Source: Lewinellaceae bacterium (lineage in GTDB: Bacteria; Bacteroidota; Bacteroidia; Chitinophagales; Saprospiraceae). From it: 64,000 nucleotides of DNA. Positions 34,815-42,759 of the stretch are shown here, piece by piece. Where the stretch lies: positions 3,832,001 through 3,896,000 of the forward strand of contig JACJXW010000004.1 in assembly GCA_020636405.1 (NCBI GenBank), in the 5' to 3' direction. Positions within the stretch are counted from its first letter, which is position 1; each line of letters opens with the position of its first letter. Both the position numbers and the translations under genes were made by a program. The notes beneath the pieces were generated by a model. The model was not told the DNA's origin and searched no databases. It was given only the letters and a program-made list of their open reading frames with translations.

Positions 34815-34917
34815 TGAATGGAGTCTAATGGTTTCGGAGAAACATAATTCCGAACAGTTTTCAGTCAGCCTTCCTATTTCGTATATTGGCATTTTAGAAT
34901 ATGCGGATTAATACGAA

Positions 34918-36090
34918 ATGGATAAACAACTGCTGCAAGACGCCCGGAACCACGTTTACAATTACCTTGCTGAGAATCTGCCACCACAGTATGTTTTTCA
35001 TGACTATGACCATGCCGAAGAGGTTGCAGAGATCAGCCATCTACTGGCTAAAAAGGCTGCCCTGGAGGAGGAAGAAGCTTTACAGTTGCGACTGGCGGCC
35101 TGGTTCCACGATGTCGGCTACAGCGGGGGAGAGGAGGGGCATGAAGAACGAAGTGCTGCCCTTGCACGCCAATTCCTTTCTGAAAAGGGGATAGAAGAAC
35201 GGCACATTCAACAGATTGAACAGCTGATACGAAGCACCCACCATGAGAATGTACCCGCTACTCTACTGGAAAAAATACTGCATGATGCCAACTATTCCTT
35301 TTTGGGTAGAAAACGTTTTGAGAGGAGGGGGCAATTGCTGAGGCTGGAGGAAGAACAACTGGCTGGAGAAAAGTACACCATCCTGGAGTGGAACCGCAAA
35401 CTTCTGGACATGCAGATATCGACTAAATTCCATACTATCTGGGCACAGGAGACATTTTCCAGGCGTAAAAACAAAAATATTGCCAGTCACAAAGAGAATT
35501 TGGCAAAAGCAAGAAAGGCCACGATCCGAAAGCAAACGGGCAAGGACTTTGGCCGGGGGGTAGACACCATCTACCGGGTGACCCTCCGCAATCACATCAA
35601 CCTGAGCTCCATCGCTGATGGGAAGGCCAATATGATCATCAGCATAAATACGCTCGTCCTTTCTATCCTCATTACTGCTGCCAGTGCCGGAATCTCACTT
35701 TCCCAACTGACTATTGGCGAAAACCTGAAGTTTGTCGTTCCCGTTTTCATGTTGATGCTCACTTCGCTAACGGCCATAACTTTTGCCGTTTTTTCTGCTA
35801 TGCCAAAAGTATCCGGGCAGGATTTCACTGAAGAGGACGTTCGCCAGCATCGGGTGAGCCTGCTGTATTTCGGCAATTTCCTCAAAATCCCCAAAGACGA
35901 TTTTGTCCACTATCTTCAGGGGCTGAAGGAGGACCAGGCTATTCTTTATGACGACCTTTCCCGGGACCTGTACAACCTTGGGCAGGTTCTCCAAAAAAAA
36001 TACCAGTTGCTCACTTACGCTTATCGTGTATTTGTCGGTGGGCTGGCACTTAGTTTTATTGCTTTTCTGGCGACCTTTCTGCTTCTTTGA
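34918..36090 (+). CDS. HD phosphohydrolase fused to a Pycsar-effector-like membrane domain
   Basis: 390 residues in two parts. The N-terminal HD domain (about 20-200) has all metal-binding segments: FHDYDHAEEV, AAWFHDVGY, STHHENVP and LHDANYSFLG. The C-terminal part (about 210-390) has NHINLSSIADGKANMIISIN before two membrane helices (about 237-258 and 272-292), a soluble segment with YFGNF and YDDLSRDLYNLGQVL, and a final helix (about 368-388). That layout matches the membrane effector family (PycTM, formerly DUF5706) linked to Pycsar anti-phage signalling. No cyclase gene lies next to it. A role as a nucleotide hydrolase coupled to a membrane effector, in defence or signalling, is inferred. 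Confidence 0.82.
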   Translation: MDKQLLQDARNHVYNYLAENLPPQYVFHDYDHAEEVAEISHLLAKKAALEEEEALQLRLAAWFHDVGYSGGEEGHEERSAALARQFLSEKGIEERHIQQIEQLIRSTHHENVPATLLEKILHDANYSFLGRKRFERRGQLLRLEEEQLAGEKYTILEWNRKLLDMQISTKFHTIWAQETFSRRKNKNIASHKENLAKARKATIRKQTGKDFGRGVDTIYRVTLRNHINLSSIADGKANMIISINTLVLSILITAASAGISLSQLTIGENLKFVVPVFMLMLTSLTAITFAVFSAMPKVSGQDFTEEDVRQHRVSLLYFGNFLKIPKDDFVHYLQGLKEDQAILYDDLSRDLYNLGQVLQKKYQLLTYAYRVFVGGLALSFIAFLATFLLL

Positions 36091-36185
36091 GCAGGTAAAA
36101 AACGGATTTAAAATAATTCCGGTAGTTGCCCCAACGTTCTGTGCTGCCGTATCGTCTTATAAGCGAAAGGCGTAAAACGGAGACG

Positions 36186-36773
36186 ATGGCCAATGATAGA
36201 GCAAGGTTGACACCTATTTCTGTGGTGGTAGAACGCAAAAAAGAAACATCCGAGCTTCCCGATGTCATCGAGGCCTGTAAATCAGGGGAGCGGCAGGCCC
36301 AGCAGCAACTGTACCAGCAGTTCTATAATTCTCTTTTTGCCATTTGCCTGCGTTACGCTACAGACCAGGATCAGGCTAAAAGCCTGGTCAACCAGGCTTT
36401 CCTGAAAGCTTTCCAATCTTTGCACCAATGCCAGGACTTCAAGGCTTTTCCCGCCTGGATCAACCGGATAGCAGTCAATACCTGTATCGATCATGTGCGG
36501 AAGGCCAAAAAACGCCGCACGGCCTCCCTCGACGAGGCTACGGAAGTGGCCATCCCCTCTTCTGTCCTGGACAAAATCGCAGCGGAAGACCTCCTTGGGC
36601 TGTTGCAAAAACTGCCCCCCATGACCCGGGCAGTATTCTCTCTCTATGTGATCGAAGGGTTTAAACACGGAGAGATAGCTCAACAACTAGGCATGAGCGA
36701 AGGGACTTCAAGGTGGCACCTTTCTGCCGCCAAGCAGGAATTGAAACGATTACTACAAAACTATCAACGGTAG
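36186..36773 (+). CDS. ECF-type RNA polymerase sigma factor
   Basis: 195 residues from the ATG at 36186; an upstream TTG at 36126 is in frame but not needed. Region 2 spans about residues 30-100 (QQLYQQFYNSLFAICLRYA and AWINRIAVNTCIDHVRKAKK); region 4 spans about 130-190 (LQKLPPMTRAVFSLYVIEGF, then HGEIAQQLGMSEGTSRWHLS), both typical of ECF sigma factors. The next gene begins four bases after its stop and encodes a membrane protein with an anti-sigma-like layout, so the two probably act as a pair. The targets may include the curli genes downstream (inference). Confidence 0.92.
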   Translation: MANDRARLTPISVVVERKKETSELPDVIEACKSGERQAQQQLYQQFYNSLFAICLRYATDQDQAKSLVNQAFLKAFQSLHQCQDFKAFPAWINRIAVNTCIDHVRKAKKRRTASLDEATEVAIPSSVLDKIAAEDLLGLLQKLPPMTRAVFSLYVIEGFKHGEIAQQLGMSEGTSRWHLSAAKQELKRLLQNYQR

Positions 36774-36777
36774 TGAA

Positions 36778-38067
36778 ATGAGTCATCACGATAAATTTTG
36801 GGAAAAATTCGGGCAAAAGATCCGCCAGCATCAGCCGGAGGCCTACACGGGAGGAGATTGGGCGTCGATGGAACGGCTCCTGGATAAGGCTAACCCCCCT
36901 TCCCGAAAAAAGGGTTGGAGGCTCCTGGCCCTGATCCTGCTGGCCCTCCTTGGAGGCTACCTGGCAGGGGCTTACTATGGTATCCCTACAGTGCCTGAAG
37001 AGCTCGGTTCTTTCCCGATACCCGTTTCCGGCATTGCTCAAAACCGGAGCCTTCAAATGGAGGTAGAAGTAGCGACTACCACCAGGCCTCAAAACCAGCT
37101 TTCTTTTACAAAGTCAAAAAATGAAACCCCTACTGGCCCTACCGTTCCATCCCGGATAAATAAAATTCCTAATCTCTCCAACCAAAACCTGGTTACTGAC
37201 TCCTCCATGCCTTTTTCTGTCGACAATTCAATTTCACCCGACACCCCAGGCGAAGGCCATTATCAACCAGAAGAAGTACTGAGCCTAATCAACGCAAAGA
37301 ATGCGGAAAGCGGAGCCGTCTCAACCCTATCTCTGCGGGAACCGATGGATGCCCTTTCCGTGCTTCCTGCTGAACAACTGAAATTATTATCTCCGCCTTT
37401 CCCCAATAGTGCCGCCGAATATTCTGCGCCCGCTGCACAAAAGCAGGGACGAGCCTATGGTGGGCTACTATTGGGCAGTAACCTCTCTGCTCCGAACCAT
37501 ATGGATGGCAGCAATTCGCTCTATCCTTTTGGTGGGGCATTTGCCGGCCTCCAGCTCGGCTCCCGATGGGCCATTCAGGCTGAAGCCCACATCAAATATG
37601 CGGACAACCTGACGGTAGCTTATGAACGGACGGAAATGCTCGAATCCAATAATGGATATTTGTTTGATCAGGTCTCCAAGCGAATGGAGGAAAGGAGTTT
37701 CCTTGCTATCGAGGCGCCCTTGCTCGCTCAGTACCGGTTGAGCCCTAATTGGAGCCTATTAGCAGGCGCCAGGCCAGCCCTCATTATTAACGACCCTTCT
37801 ATCAGCCTACCCCTGGGGATGGAGCAAGCAGATATAATTAGCTCAGCCAATCAGGGCCAGGGCAGGTCCAGCGCCAACGGCAAGCCAGCACTCCGCCAAT
37901 TTGACATCGGCGTATCTCTTGCTCTGGAATGGACTTTAAACAGGCGTTGGGCCCTAAATGCCTGTTTCACACGTGGCCTGACAGACCTTAGCCCAAACCG
38001 GTCCTTTCAGGTGGAAGAAAAACATTTCAACACAGATCTTCAACTTTCAATACGCCGGAGGTTTTAA
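36778..38067 (+). CDS. Single-pass protein with outer-membrane-type beta domain; putative anti-sigma partner
   Basis: 429 residues. The first 45 are cytoplasmic and charged (SHHDKFWEKFGQKIRQH), then one membrane helix (about 47-66, RLLALILLALLGGYLAGAYY), a low-complexity Pro/Ser/Asn-rich region (70-215), and a C-terminal beta-barrel-like domain (about 220-429) ending in RRF with repeated Gly/aromatic strands such as YGGLLLGSNL and GALAGLQLGSRWAI-type segments. Genes of this form often follow ECF sigma genes in Bacteroidota and are taken as anti-sigma or envelope sensors. Four bases separate it from the sigma gene, so translation is probably coupled. Confidence 0.75.
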   Translation: MSHHDKFWEKFGQKIRQHQPEAYTGGDWASMERLLDKANPPSRKKGWRLLALILLALLGGYLAGAYYGIPTVPEELGSFPIPVSGIAQNRSLQMEVEVATTTRPQNQLSFTKSKNETPTGPTVPSRINKIPNLSNQNLVTDSSMPFSVDNSISPDTPGEGHYQPEEVLSLINAKNAESGAVSTLSLREPMDALSVLPAEQLKLLSPPFPNSAAEYSAPAAQKQGRAYGGLLLGSNLSAPNHMDGSNSLYPFGGAFAGLQLGSRWAIQAEAHIKYADNLTVAYERTEMLESNNGYLFDQVSKRMEERSFLAIEAPLLAQYRLSPNWSLLAGARPALIINDPSISLPLGMEQADIISSANQGQGRSSANGKPALRQFDIGVSLALEWTLNRRWALNACFTRGLTDLSPNRSFQVEEKHFNTDLQLSIRRRF

Positions 38068-38278
38068 TTTTCTCATTTTTTTCTCCTCTCTTGTAACAAT
38101 TCCTTTCCTAAGGCGTATACCCCGACAGTATCATTATGATTGTTTGCCATTCGAGGCTGGATGCAATGATCATTCTTTCTAATACCCCCTTTGGTTTTGA
38201 AAAATACTGCTCTGCCTTCGCGCGGATAAGAACATATAACAGAAGCAGTAGCTCCCATAATTGCGGATAAGAAGACCT

Positions 38279-38671
38279 ATGGTAAAATCAAAGCAAATGC
38301 AAAACACCGCTAAATCCCCTGACAACAAACACTTTCTAGAGACGAAGAAAAACTGGTTGGGTAAATTAAATTCCATTATTTCCGGACAATTGCACGATCC
38401 GAACCTCACTATCCCTAAAATCGCAGAAGAACTCTACATGAGTGAGCGGCAATTTTACCGCCGCGTAAAAAGAGAGACGGGGTATACGCCTAATCAGTAT
38501 TTGCAGGTAGCACGGCTGGCAAAAGCAAAGGAATTGCTGCGGGCGGAAAAAGGTATAACCATTAAAGAAGCTGCCATGTCTGTCGGCTATTCCCGGCCGG
38601 ATTACTTCTCAAAATTGTTCGAGTCCTATTTTGGTATTCGCCCGGTGGCCTTTCTACGCAATTGTCACTAA
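38279..38671 (+). CDS. AraC-type helix-turn-helix DNA-binding protein
   Basis: 130 residues from the ATG at 38279; a TTG six codons upstream is an alternative. Almost the whole protein is an AraC-family double HTH: NLTIPKIAEELYMSERQFYR is the first and ITIKEAAMSVGYSRPDYFSK the second, followed by YFGIRPVAFLRN. There is no sensor or receiver domain, so it resembles the free DNA-binding part of an HTCS. It is placed just before the curli genes, about 330 bases from the curlin start, and could be their activator, in the role E. coli fills with CsgD (a LuxR-type protein). That link is inference. Confidence 0.88.
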   Translation: MVKSKQMQNTAKSPDNKHFLETKKNWLGKLNSIISGQLHDPNLTIPKIAEELYMSERQFYRRVKRETGYTPNQYLQVARLAKAKELLRAEKGITIKEAAMSVGYSRPDYFSKLFESYFGIRPVAFLRNCH

Positions 38672-39004
38672 AATATCCAGTGTCGATGAAAAATGGCAGA
38701 ATAACCGGCAACAATGGCAGAATAGTGAAGGACAAAGTGTTTACTTTTGTCAAAAGATCAAAAAGATCTCCATCCCCCGCTTTCTTGTCGCAAAATTTAA
38801 AGAAAGGCAAAAAACACATACCACTAATTGAAATTTTTCTCAGGGTTACTTCCTGTATGGGAGTATATTCCCCCTGGCTAAATGGGCCTTTTGCCGATTG
38901 AATCCGGCAACTGGCCTTAGGGTTTTTAAGACGAACCCTTCTTTAGCTAATCAACTGATTCAAGTATTGCTAACATTTTATAATCTTAAAATTTTAATTC
39001 GGAC
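38672..39004. promoter_or_regulatory. Intergenic region upstream of the curlin gene
   Basis: 333 bases without a gene. Two small inverted repeats are visible: ttgccg / cggcaa at 38891-38910 and agggtt / aaccct at 38919-38939. The last 60 bases are AT-rich with no clear TAnnTTTG element, so expression may depend on an alternative sigma factor or activator. Confidence 0.4.
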
Positions 39005-40015
39005 ATGAAAAAGGTTTATTTACTGATCACAGCACTGCTCTTCGTTATAGGAACGGCCATGGCCCAAACGGAGAACAAATCGAGCGTAACGGTCTCAAGC
39101 GGTAGTGATGACAACACAATCACTGTTAAGCAGGACCAGGACGACGATGAACTGAACGTATCCAAGGTCAATGTACTCGACGACTCTGATGAAAACACCA
39201 TCAACGTAAACCAGGATGGTGAAAACCAAAAGAGTGAAGTTAATGTAGTCAACGGTAGCCTTGGAAACGAAGTTGATGTCAACCAGGAGGACGAGGACAA
39301 CCGTTCCAAAGTCAACATCAGCGATAGCTGGTTAAACGATGTTGATGTTAATCAGGAGAGCGAGGACAACGAATCGGTTGTCAACATCCTTGACTTCTCT
39401 GATGAGAACACTGTAAACGTTTACCAGGCTGGCGACGGCGGCCACGAATCTGAAGTGAACATTGTTAACGGTAGCTTCTTTAACGAAGTTTACGTTGAGC
39501 AGCAGGGCGAAGACCAGGAGTCTGATGTTACCATCGAAGGCAACAGCTGGAGCAACTACGTTAATGTTTACCAGGAAGGCGAAGAAAATGAGTCTTCTGT
39601 AAATATCTTCGGCGGCGACAGCGATAACAACACCGTACTGATCGAACAAGACGGCGAAGACAACGATTCTGACGTTACTATTGCCGACTTTAGCGTGGGT
39701 AACTTCGTAGATGTAGCTCAGGAAGGCGACGACAACGACTCCGACGTGAACATTTTTAGTGAGTCTGACGACAACTTTAACTTCGTCAGCCAGGATGGTG
39801 ACAACCTCGATTCGGAAATTGGTATCGGTGGCAACTCTGACGGCAACTGGTCAGATGTTGATCAGAAAGGCGCCAACCACGAGTCCACTATTGGCATCTA
39901 CAACGATAGCAACGACAACACCATCGGTGTAACTCAAAGAGGTGACTACAGCACCAGCGATGTCATGATCTTTGATGGATCCAGCGACAATAACGTTGAC
40001 GTTTCTCAGAAGTAA
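39005..40015 (+). CDS. Curlin-like amyloid subunit (acidic CsgA-type repeats)
   Basis: 336 residues with a signal peptide ending at AMAQ (residue 21). The mature protein is about 13 repeats of 22-25 residues of the form N-x-V-x-V-x-Q-x-G-x-x-N-x-S-x-V-x-I, for example NTVNVYQAGDGGHESEVNI. The regularly spaced Gln and Asn are those of curli repeats, which stack as beta-strand-turn-strand units in amyloid fibres. It is much more acidic than E. coli CsgA: most loop positions are Asp or Glu. Secretion would go through CsgG with CsgE/F encoded downstream. A strong hairpin follows at 40043-40084. It is the first and probably most expressed gene of the locus. Confidence 0.9.
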   Translation: MKKVYLLITALLFVIGTAMAQTENKSSVTVSSGSDDNTITVKQDQDDDELNVSKVNVLDDSDENTINVNQDGENQKSEVNVVNGSLGNEVDVNQEDEDNRSKVNISDSWLNDVDVNQESEDNESVVNILDFSDENTVNVYQAGDGGHESEVNIVNGSFFNEVYVEQQGEDQESDVTIEGNSWSNYVNVYQEGEENESSVNIFGGDSDNNTVLIEQDGEDNDSDVTIADFSVGNFVDVAQEGDDNDSDVNIFSESDDNFNFVSQDGDNLDSEIGIGGNSDGNWSDVDQKGANHESTIGIYNDSNDNTIGVTQRGDYSTSDVMIFDGSSDNNVDVSQK

Positions 40016-40042
40016 GAAACAGGCACGATACTTGTAAATAAA

Positions 40043-40084
40043 GTAAAGAGAAAGAACTGGCTTACGGCTGCTCTTTCTCTTTAC
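40043..40084 (+). terminator. Hairpin after the major curlin gene (partial terminator or attenuator)
   Basis: A perfect 13-bp stem (gtaaagagaaaga / tctttctctttac) with a 16-base loop, 28 bases after the curlin stop and 28 before the next start, followed by a weak T-rich stretch (tgattttaatctttt). It may protect the upstream mRNA or reduce downstream transcription. Confidence 0.7.
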
Positions 40085-40111
40085 TGATTTTAATCTTTTA
40101 ATACCGAATCC

Positions 40112-40657
40112 ATGAAAAATGCGCCTCGTTTTCTTTTGTTATCCCTGTTCTTCGCCCTTTCCTTTGGGCTGAACGCCCAGGTAAACGGGAATATTGAAGA
40201 TGAATTGATTGACGCACTGCGGGTAGTACCCAACCTGGACGGCAATATCAGCCAGGTGGTTCTGGATCAGGCGACCTCCAATGTAGTAGACATCGAACTG
40301 TACAACCGTCAATTGGCCGATGTGAAACAAAGCGGAAGCTACAATGAAGTCTATCTCACCATGGATGGCGACCTGAACGGAGCAGCTGTTCGCCAGAAAG
40401 GCCACCACAATGTTACGGACATCGTTCTCGATGGAGAGGAAACAACCATCGGCGTAATTCAGGATGGAAATAATAATTACCTGCAGTTGGATTACCGTAA
40501 TACAGATGACATCAACGCCCGATTCATCCAAAACGGTTATAATATTTCCGTAACCCACAAAGCGGAGGATATACAAGGGCTGGATTATACCATTGAGTTT
40601 ACCGGAAGTGACATGAACATCCAGGTAGAGGACCTGAACCAGTATATCCAGAGATAA
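40112..40657 (+). CDS. Second curlin-like protein (CsgB-type nucleator candidate)
   Basis: 181 residues with a signal peptide ending at LNAQ (residue 23). It carries four or five loose curli-type repeats centred on Gln: DVKQSGSYNEVYL, AVRQKGHHNVTDI, GVIQDGNNNYLQL and RFIQNGYNISVTH. The repeats are fewer and more varied than in the upstream curlin and the C-terminus is not repetitive, as seen for nucleator subunits of CsgB type. It would be exported through CsgG and could start fibre growth at the cell surface. Function as nucleator is inferred from repeat number and position. Confidence 0.75.
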   Translation: MKNAPRFLLLSLFFALSFGLNAQVNGNIEDELIDALRVVPNLDGNISQVVLDQATSNVVDIELYNRQLADVKQSGSYNEVYLTMDGDLNGAAVRQKGHHNVTDIVLDGEETTIGVIQDGNNNYLQLDYRNTDDINARFIQNGYNISVTHKAEDIQGLDYTIEFTGSDMNIQVEDLNQYIQR

Positions 40658-40672
40658 ATATCGATCGAAGTT

Positions 40673-41062
40673 ATGAAAAGTTTTTTCTCGGCCATGATGC
40701 TATTATTGCTTGGAGGATCTTTCTTGTTCGGACAAGGCATGGGAAAAAAAGCGGCTGTGGATGGACAGATCCTTTACGAGATCAATGGGGATCAGCTAAA
40801 CATAAAAGCCCAATGTGAAAACCATTTGGATAAGGGCCTGGAGATTACCTACAAATTGAAGATCGCTCAGTCCGACGAGCGCAACAACTCCGTTTCCAAC
40901 AGCCAGGGCGGCAAAAAGGAGCTTGCCCCTATGGAGTCCAAAAACCTTTCTTCTTCCTCTCTTTCCTGGCGCGAGGGCGCCCGCATCAAGGCCACCCTGG
41001 AGATATACCACAAGAAAAAACTCCTGGATTCGGATACGCTTGAACTCCCAGCGGAGGAATAA
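40673..41062 (+). CDS. CsgH-like periplasmic curli protein
   Basis: 129 residues with a signal peptide ending near SFLFGQ (residue 21). The mature part is a small beta-sandwich-like domain: ILYEINGDQLNIKAQCENH, then ITYKLKIAQSD, SNSQGGKKELAPMESKNL and ATLEIYHKKKLLDSD. The pattern (NSQGG / APMESK / SLSW) is that of CsgH-like proteins, small periplasmic proteins that restrain curlin aggregation in other bacteria. The same domain type occurs at the N-terminus of the CsgE fusion downstream. The gene starts 15 bases after the previous stop. Confidence 0.7.
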   Translation: MKSFFSAMMLLLLGGSFLFGQGMGKKAAVDGQILYEINGDQLNIKAQCENHLDKGLEITYKLKIAQSDERNNSVSNSQGGKKELAPMESKNLSSSSLSWREGARIKATLEIYHKKKLLDSDTLELPAEE

Positions 41063-41406
41063 ACTGCCCATTCCCTTTCCCGTTTTAAACATTTTTTCAG
41101 ACGGAGGAAACATTCTTCCCCCAGTTCCCGTACAACAACTCAAACGTGCTTTTGAAGAGCGCCCCAAAAGCAGATGGCTGGCTGGCTGATTCTTTTGCAC
41201 AAAACCAGGGTGTTACACTTTGAAGAAAGCTACATACTACATTACACACCCTATTTACTTCAGGAGGCATTCTTGTGACTGCTATCAGTTAAAATCGCTT
41301 TCGAGGCGGGTTCGTTTCCTGTTGGGAGACAAGCCCTGAAGAAGATGTTGCCTGAACAACAAGCTCCCTTTTAAAAAAGGTTTCTTTATCCCGAAATGGA
41401 ATAGTT
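41063..41406. other. Intergenic gap inside the curli locus
   Basis: 344 bases with no convincing gene. A possible promoter element TACACTTTG lies at about 41213-41221, one base longer than the TAnnTTTG consensus. This suggests the secretion genes csgE-F-G may have their own transcript separate from the subunit genes. Confidence 0.35.
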
Positions 41407-42189
41407 ATGGACAGGCTGTTTTTTGTATTGGCAATGGTAATTCTAAGCGCCGGCTCCCTGGCAGGACAGGGCCTGGAGGAAGAAGCCGCTCTGCAGGGTG
41501 AATTGACTTATGTATTGGAAGGAAATGAATTGGTACTCACTGCACAGGCACAGAACACTACTGCGAACGAATTGATCATCAACTACGATTTCATTCTTTC
41601 CGGTACCGACAACAACAACAATGCCGTATCCAACAATCAGGATGGACAGGCGAAAATAGGCCCTGAAGAGAATAAAACACTCGTTTCAGTAAGAATAGCT
41701 CTGGAAGGGCTGAAAGAATTCGAGGCGGTCTTGTTGCTTTACTACGAGGACATCCTCATGGATGCAGACACCTTGGCTTATTCCGCTGAAAAACAGCAAC
41801 AAGAACCCGAAGAGCAGTTCGAAGAAGATATTTCACAGGAAGTAGACTACGAAGGACAGGAATCCGGTTTCGAACTCGGAGGCTTTGTCATTGACAATAC
41901 GCGCACCCGGGCAGGGCGAGAACTTTATGACCTCTTCTACTCCAAATGGGAGGCGCCTGCCGGAGCCGGTGATTTTTTCATCAAACTTGAGGAGTTCCCG
42001 GGCAGAGGGCGGATCACCCGCCTTGTCGCCTGGCTGGATGACGACAAAATTGTAGAGGCTAACCTACAGCCGAATTACGATTATCTCGAGGGGCTTGCCG
42101 ATTATCTCAACTCTCGTTTCAGCAGCATCCTAAGACAACGAGCTGAAGCAGGAGAGAACCTTAATGACGAATTACAAGGCATTTACTAA
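41407..42189 (+). CDS. csgE: CsgH-like/CsgE fusion protein
   Basis: 260 residues with a signal peptide ending at LAGQ (residue 21). The N-terminal domain (about 25-125) repeats the CsgH-like pattern of the upstream gene: LTYVLEGNELVLTAQAQN, YDFILSGTDNNNNAVSNNQD and GPEENKTLVSVRIALEG. A Glu/Gln-rich linker (126-150) leads to a CsgE domain (about 155-250): GFVIDNTRTRAGRELYDLFY, then DFFIKLEEFPGRGRITRLVA and NYDYLEGLADYLNSRF. CsgE guides curlin subunits to the CsgG channel. E. coli CsgE is about 130 residues and has no such extension, so the fusion joins a chaperone or inhibitor to the targeting factor. Confidence 0.87.
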   Translation: MDRLFFVLAMVILSAGSLAGQGLEEEAALQGELTYVLEGNELVLTAQAQNTTANELIINYDFILSGTDNNNNAVSNNQDGQAKIGPEENKTLVSVRIALEGLKEFEAVLLLYYEDILMDADTLAYSAEKQQQEPEEQFEEDISQEVDYEGQESGFELGGFVIDNTRTRAGRELYDLFYSKWEAPAGAGDFFIKLEEFPGRGRITRLVAWLDDDKIVEANLQPNYDYLEGLADYLNSRFSSILRQRAEAGENLNDELQGIY

Positions 42190-42209
42190 CAATTATAATT
42201 CCTTAAACC

Positions 42210-42626
42210 ATGAACTTCAAATCCAAACTCTTTGCTCTTTTTCTACTCACCTCTCCTGTTTTTATCTACGGACAGGATTTTACCTACACGCCGCTGAACC
42301 CGGCTTTTGGGGGCAATTACCTGAATTACAGCTGGCTGCTGAACTCTGCCAACGCCCAAAACACATTGACGGATCCCAACCAGGGAAGTAACGGCAGGAA
42401 TTCTCTTGACCGCTTTACCGAATCGCTCAATAACCAGCTGCTGAACCAGCTATCCCGTAACCTGCTCCAAACGGAAAGCATTTTCGGGGAGAATGGCATC
42501 CAAACCGGCACCTATGAATTTGGAGACCTGCTGGTGGATGTGGTGCCCGGCCTGGAGGGCTTGGTAATTACCATTAGCGACCTGTCTACTGGGAACCAGA
42601 CACAGATCACGGTCCCGTATTTCTAA
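42210..42626 (+). CDS. csgF: Curli assembly protein CsgF
   Basis: 138 residues, the same length as E. coli CsgF. The signal peptide ends at IYGQ (residue 21) and the mature N-terminus reads DFTYTPLNPAFGGNYLNYSW, the conserved CsgF segment that inserts in the CsgG pore. The C-terminal half is helical then beta (LLQTESIFGENGIQTGTYEF, LVITISDLSTGNQTQI). CsgF couples the channel to surface nucleation of the fibre. It follows the CsgE fusion by 20 bases and precedes csgG. Confidence 0.93.
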   Translation: MNFKSKLFALFLLTSPVFIYGQDFTYTPLNPAFGGNYLNYSWLLNSANAQNTLTDPNQGSNGRNSLDRFTESLNNQLLNQLSRNLLQTESIFGENGIQTGTYEFGDLLVDVVPGLEGLVITISDLSTGNQTQITVPYF

Positions 42627-42759
42627 CTGAAACATCTGTATTATCCATAAGAATTAGAGTTTGGATGGCTTGGCTACCTGCGCTACGGTAGCAATGCTAT
42701 CCTATAGCCACGGGTAGTCGAGCTTTTTTCCAAATTCTGAATTTCCCAAACTCCTTATC

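Noticed and set aside
34918..36090. A full Pycsar defence operon
   Set aside because: No nucleotide cyclase gene is adjacent; only the effector-like half is present, fused to an HD domain.
39005..40015. Short tandem repeats in the curlin gene as a possible non-coding repeat
   Set aside because: They are in frame and encode curli repeats with a signal peptide.
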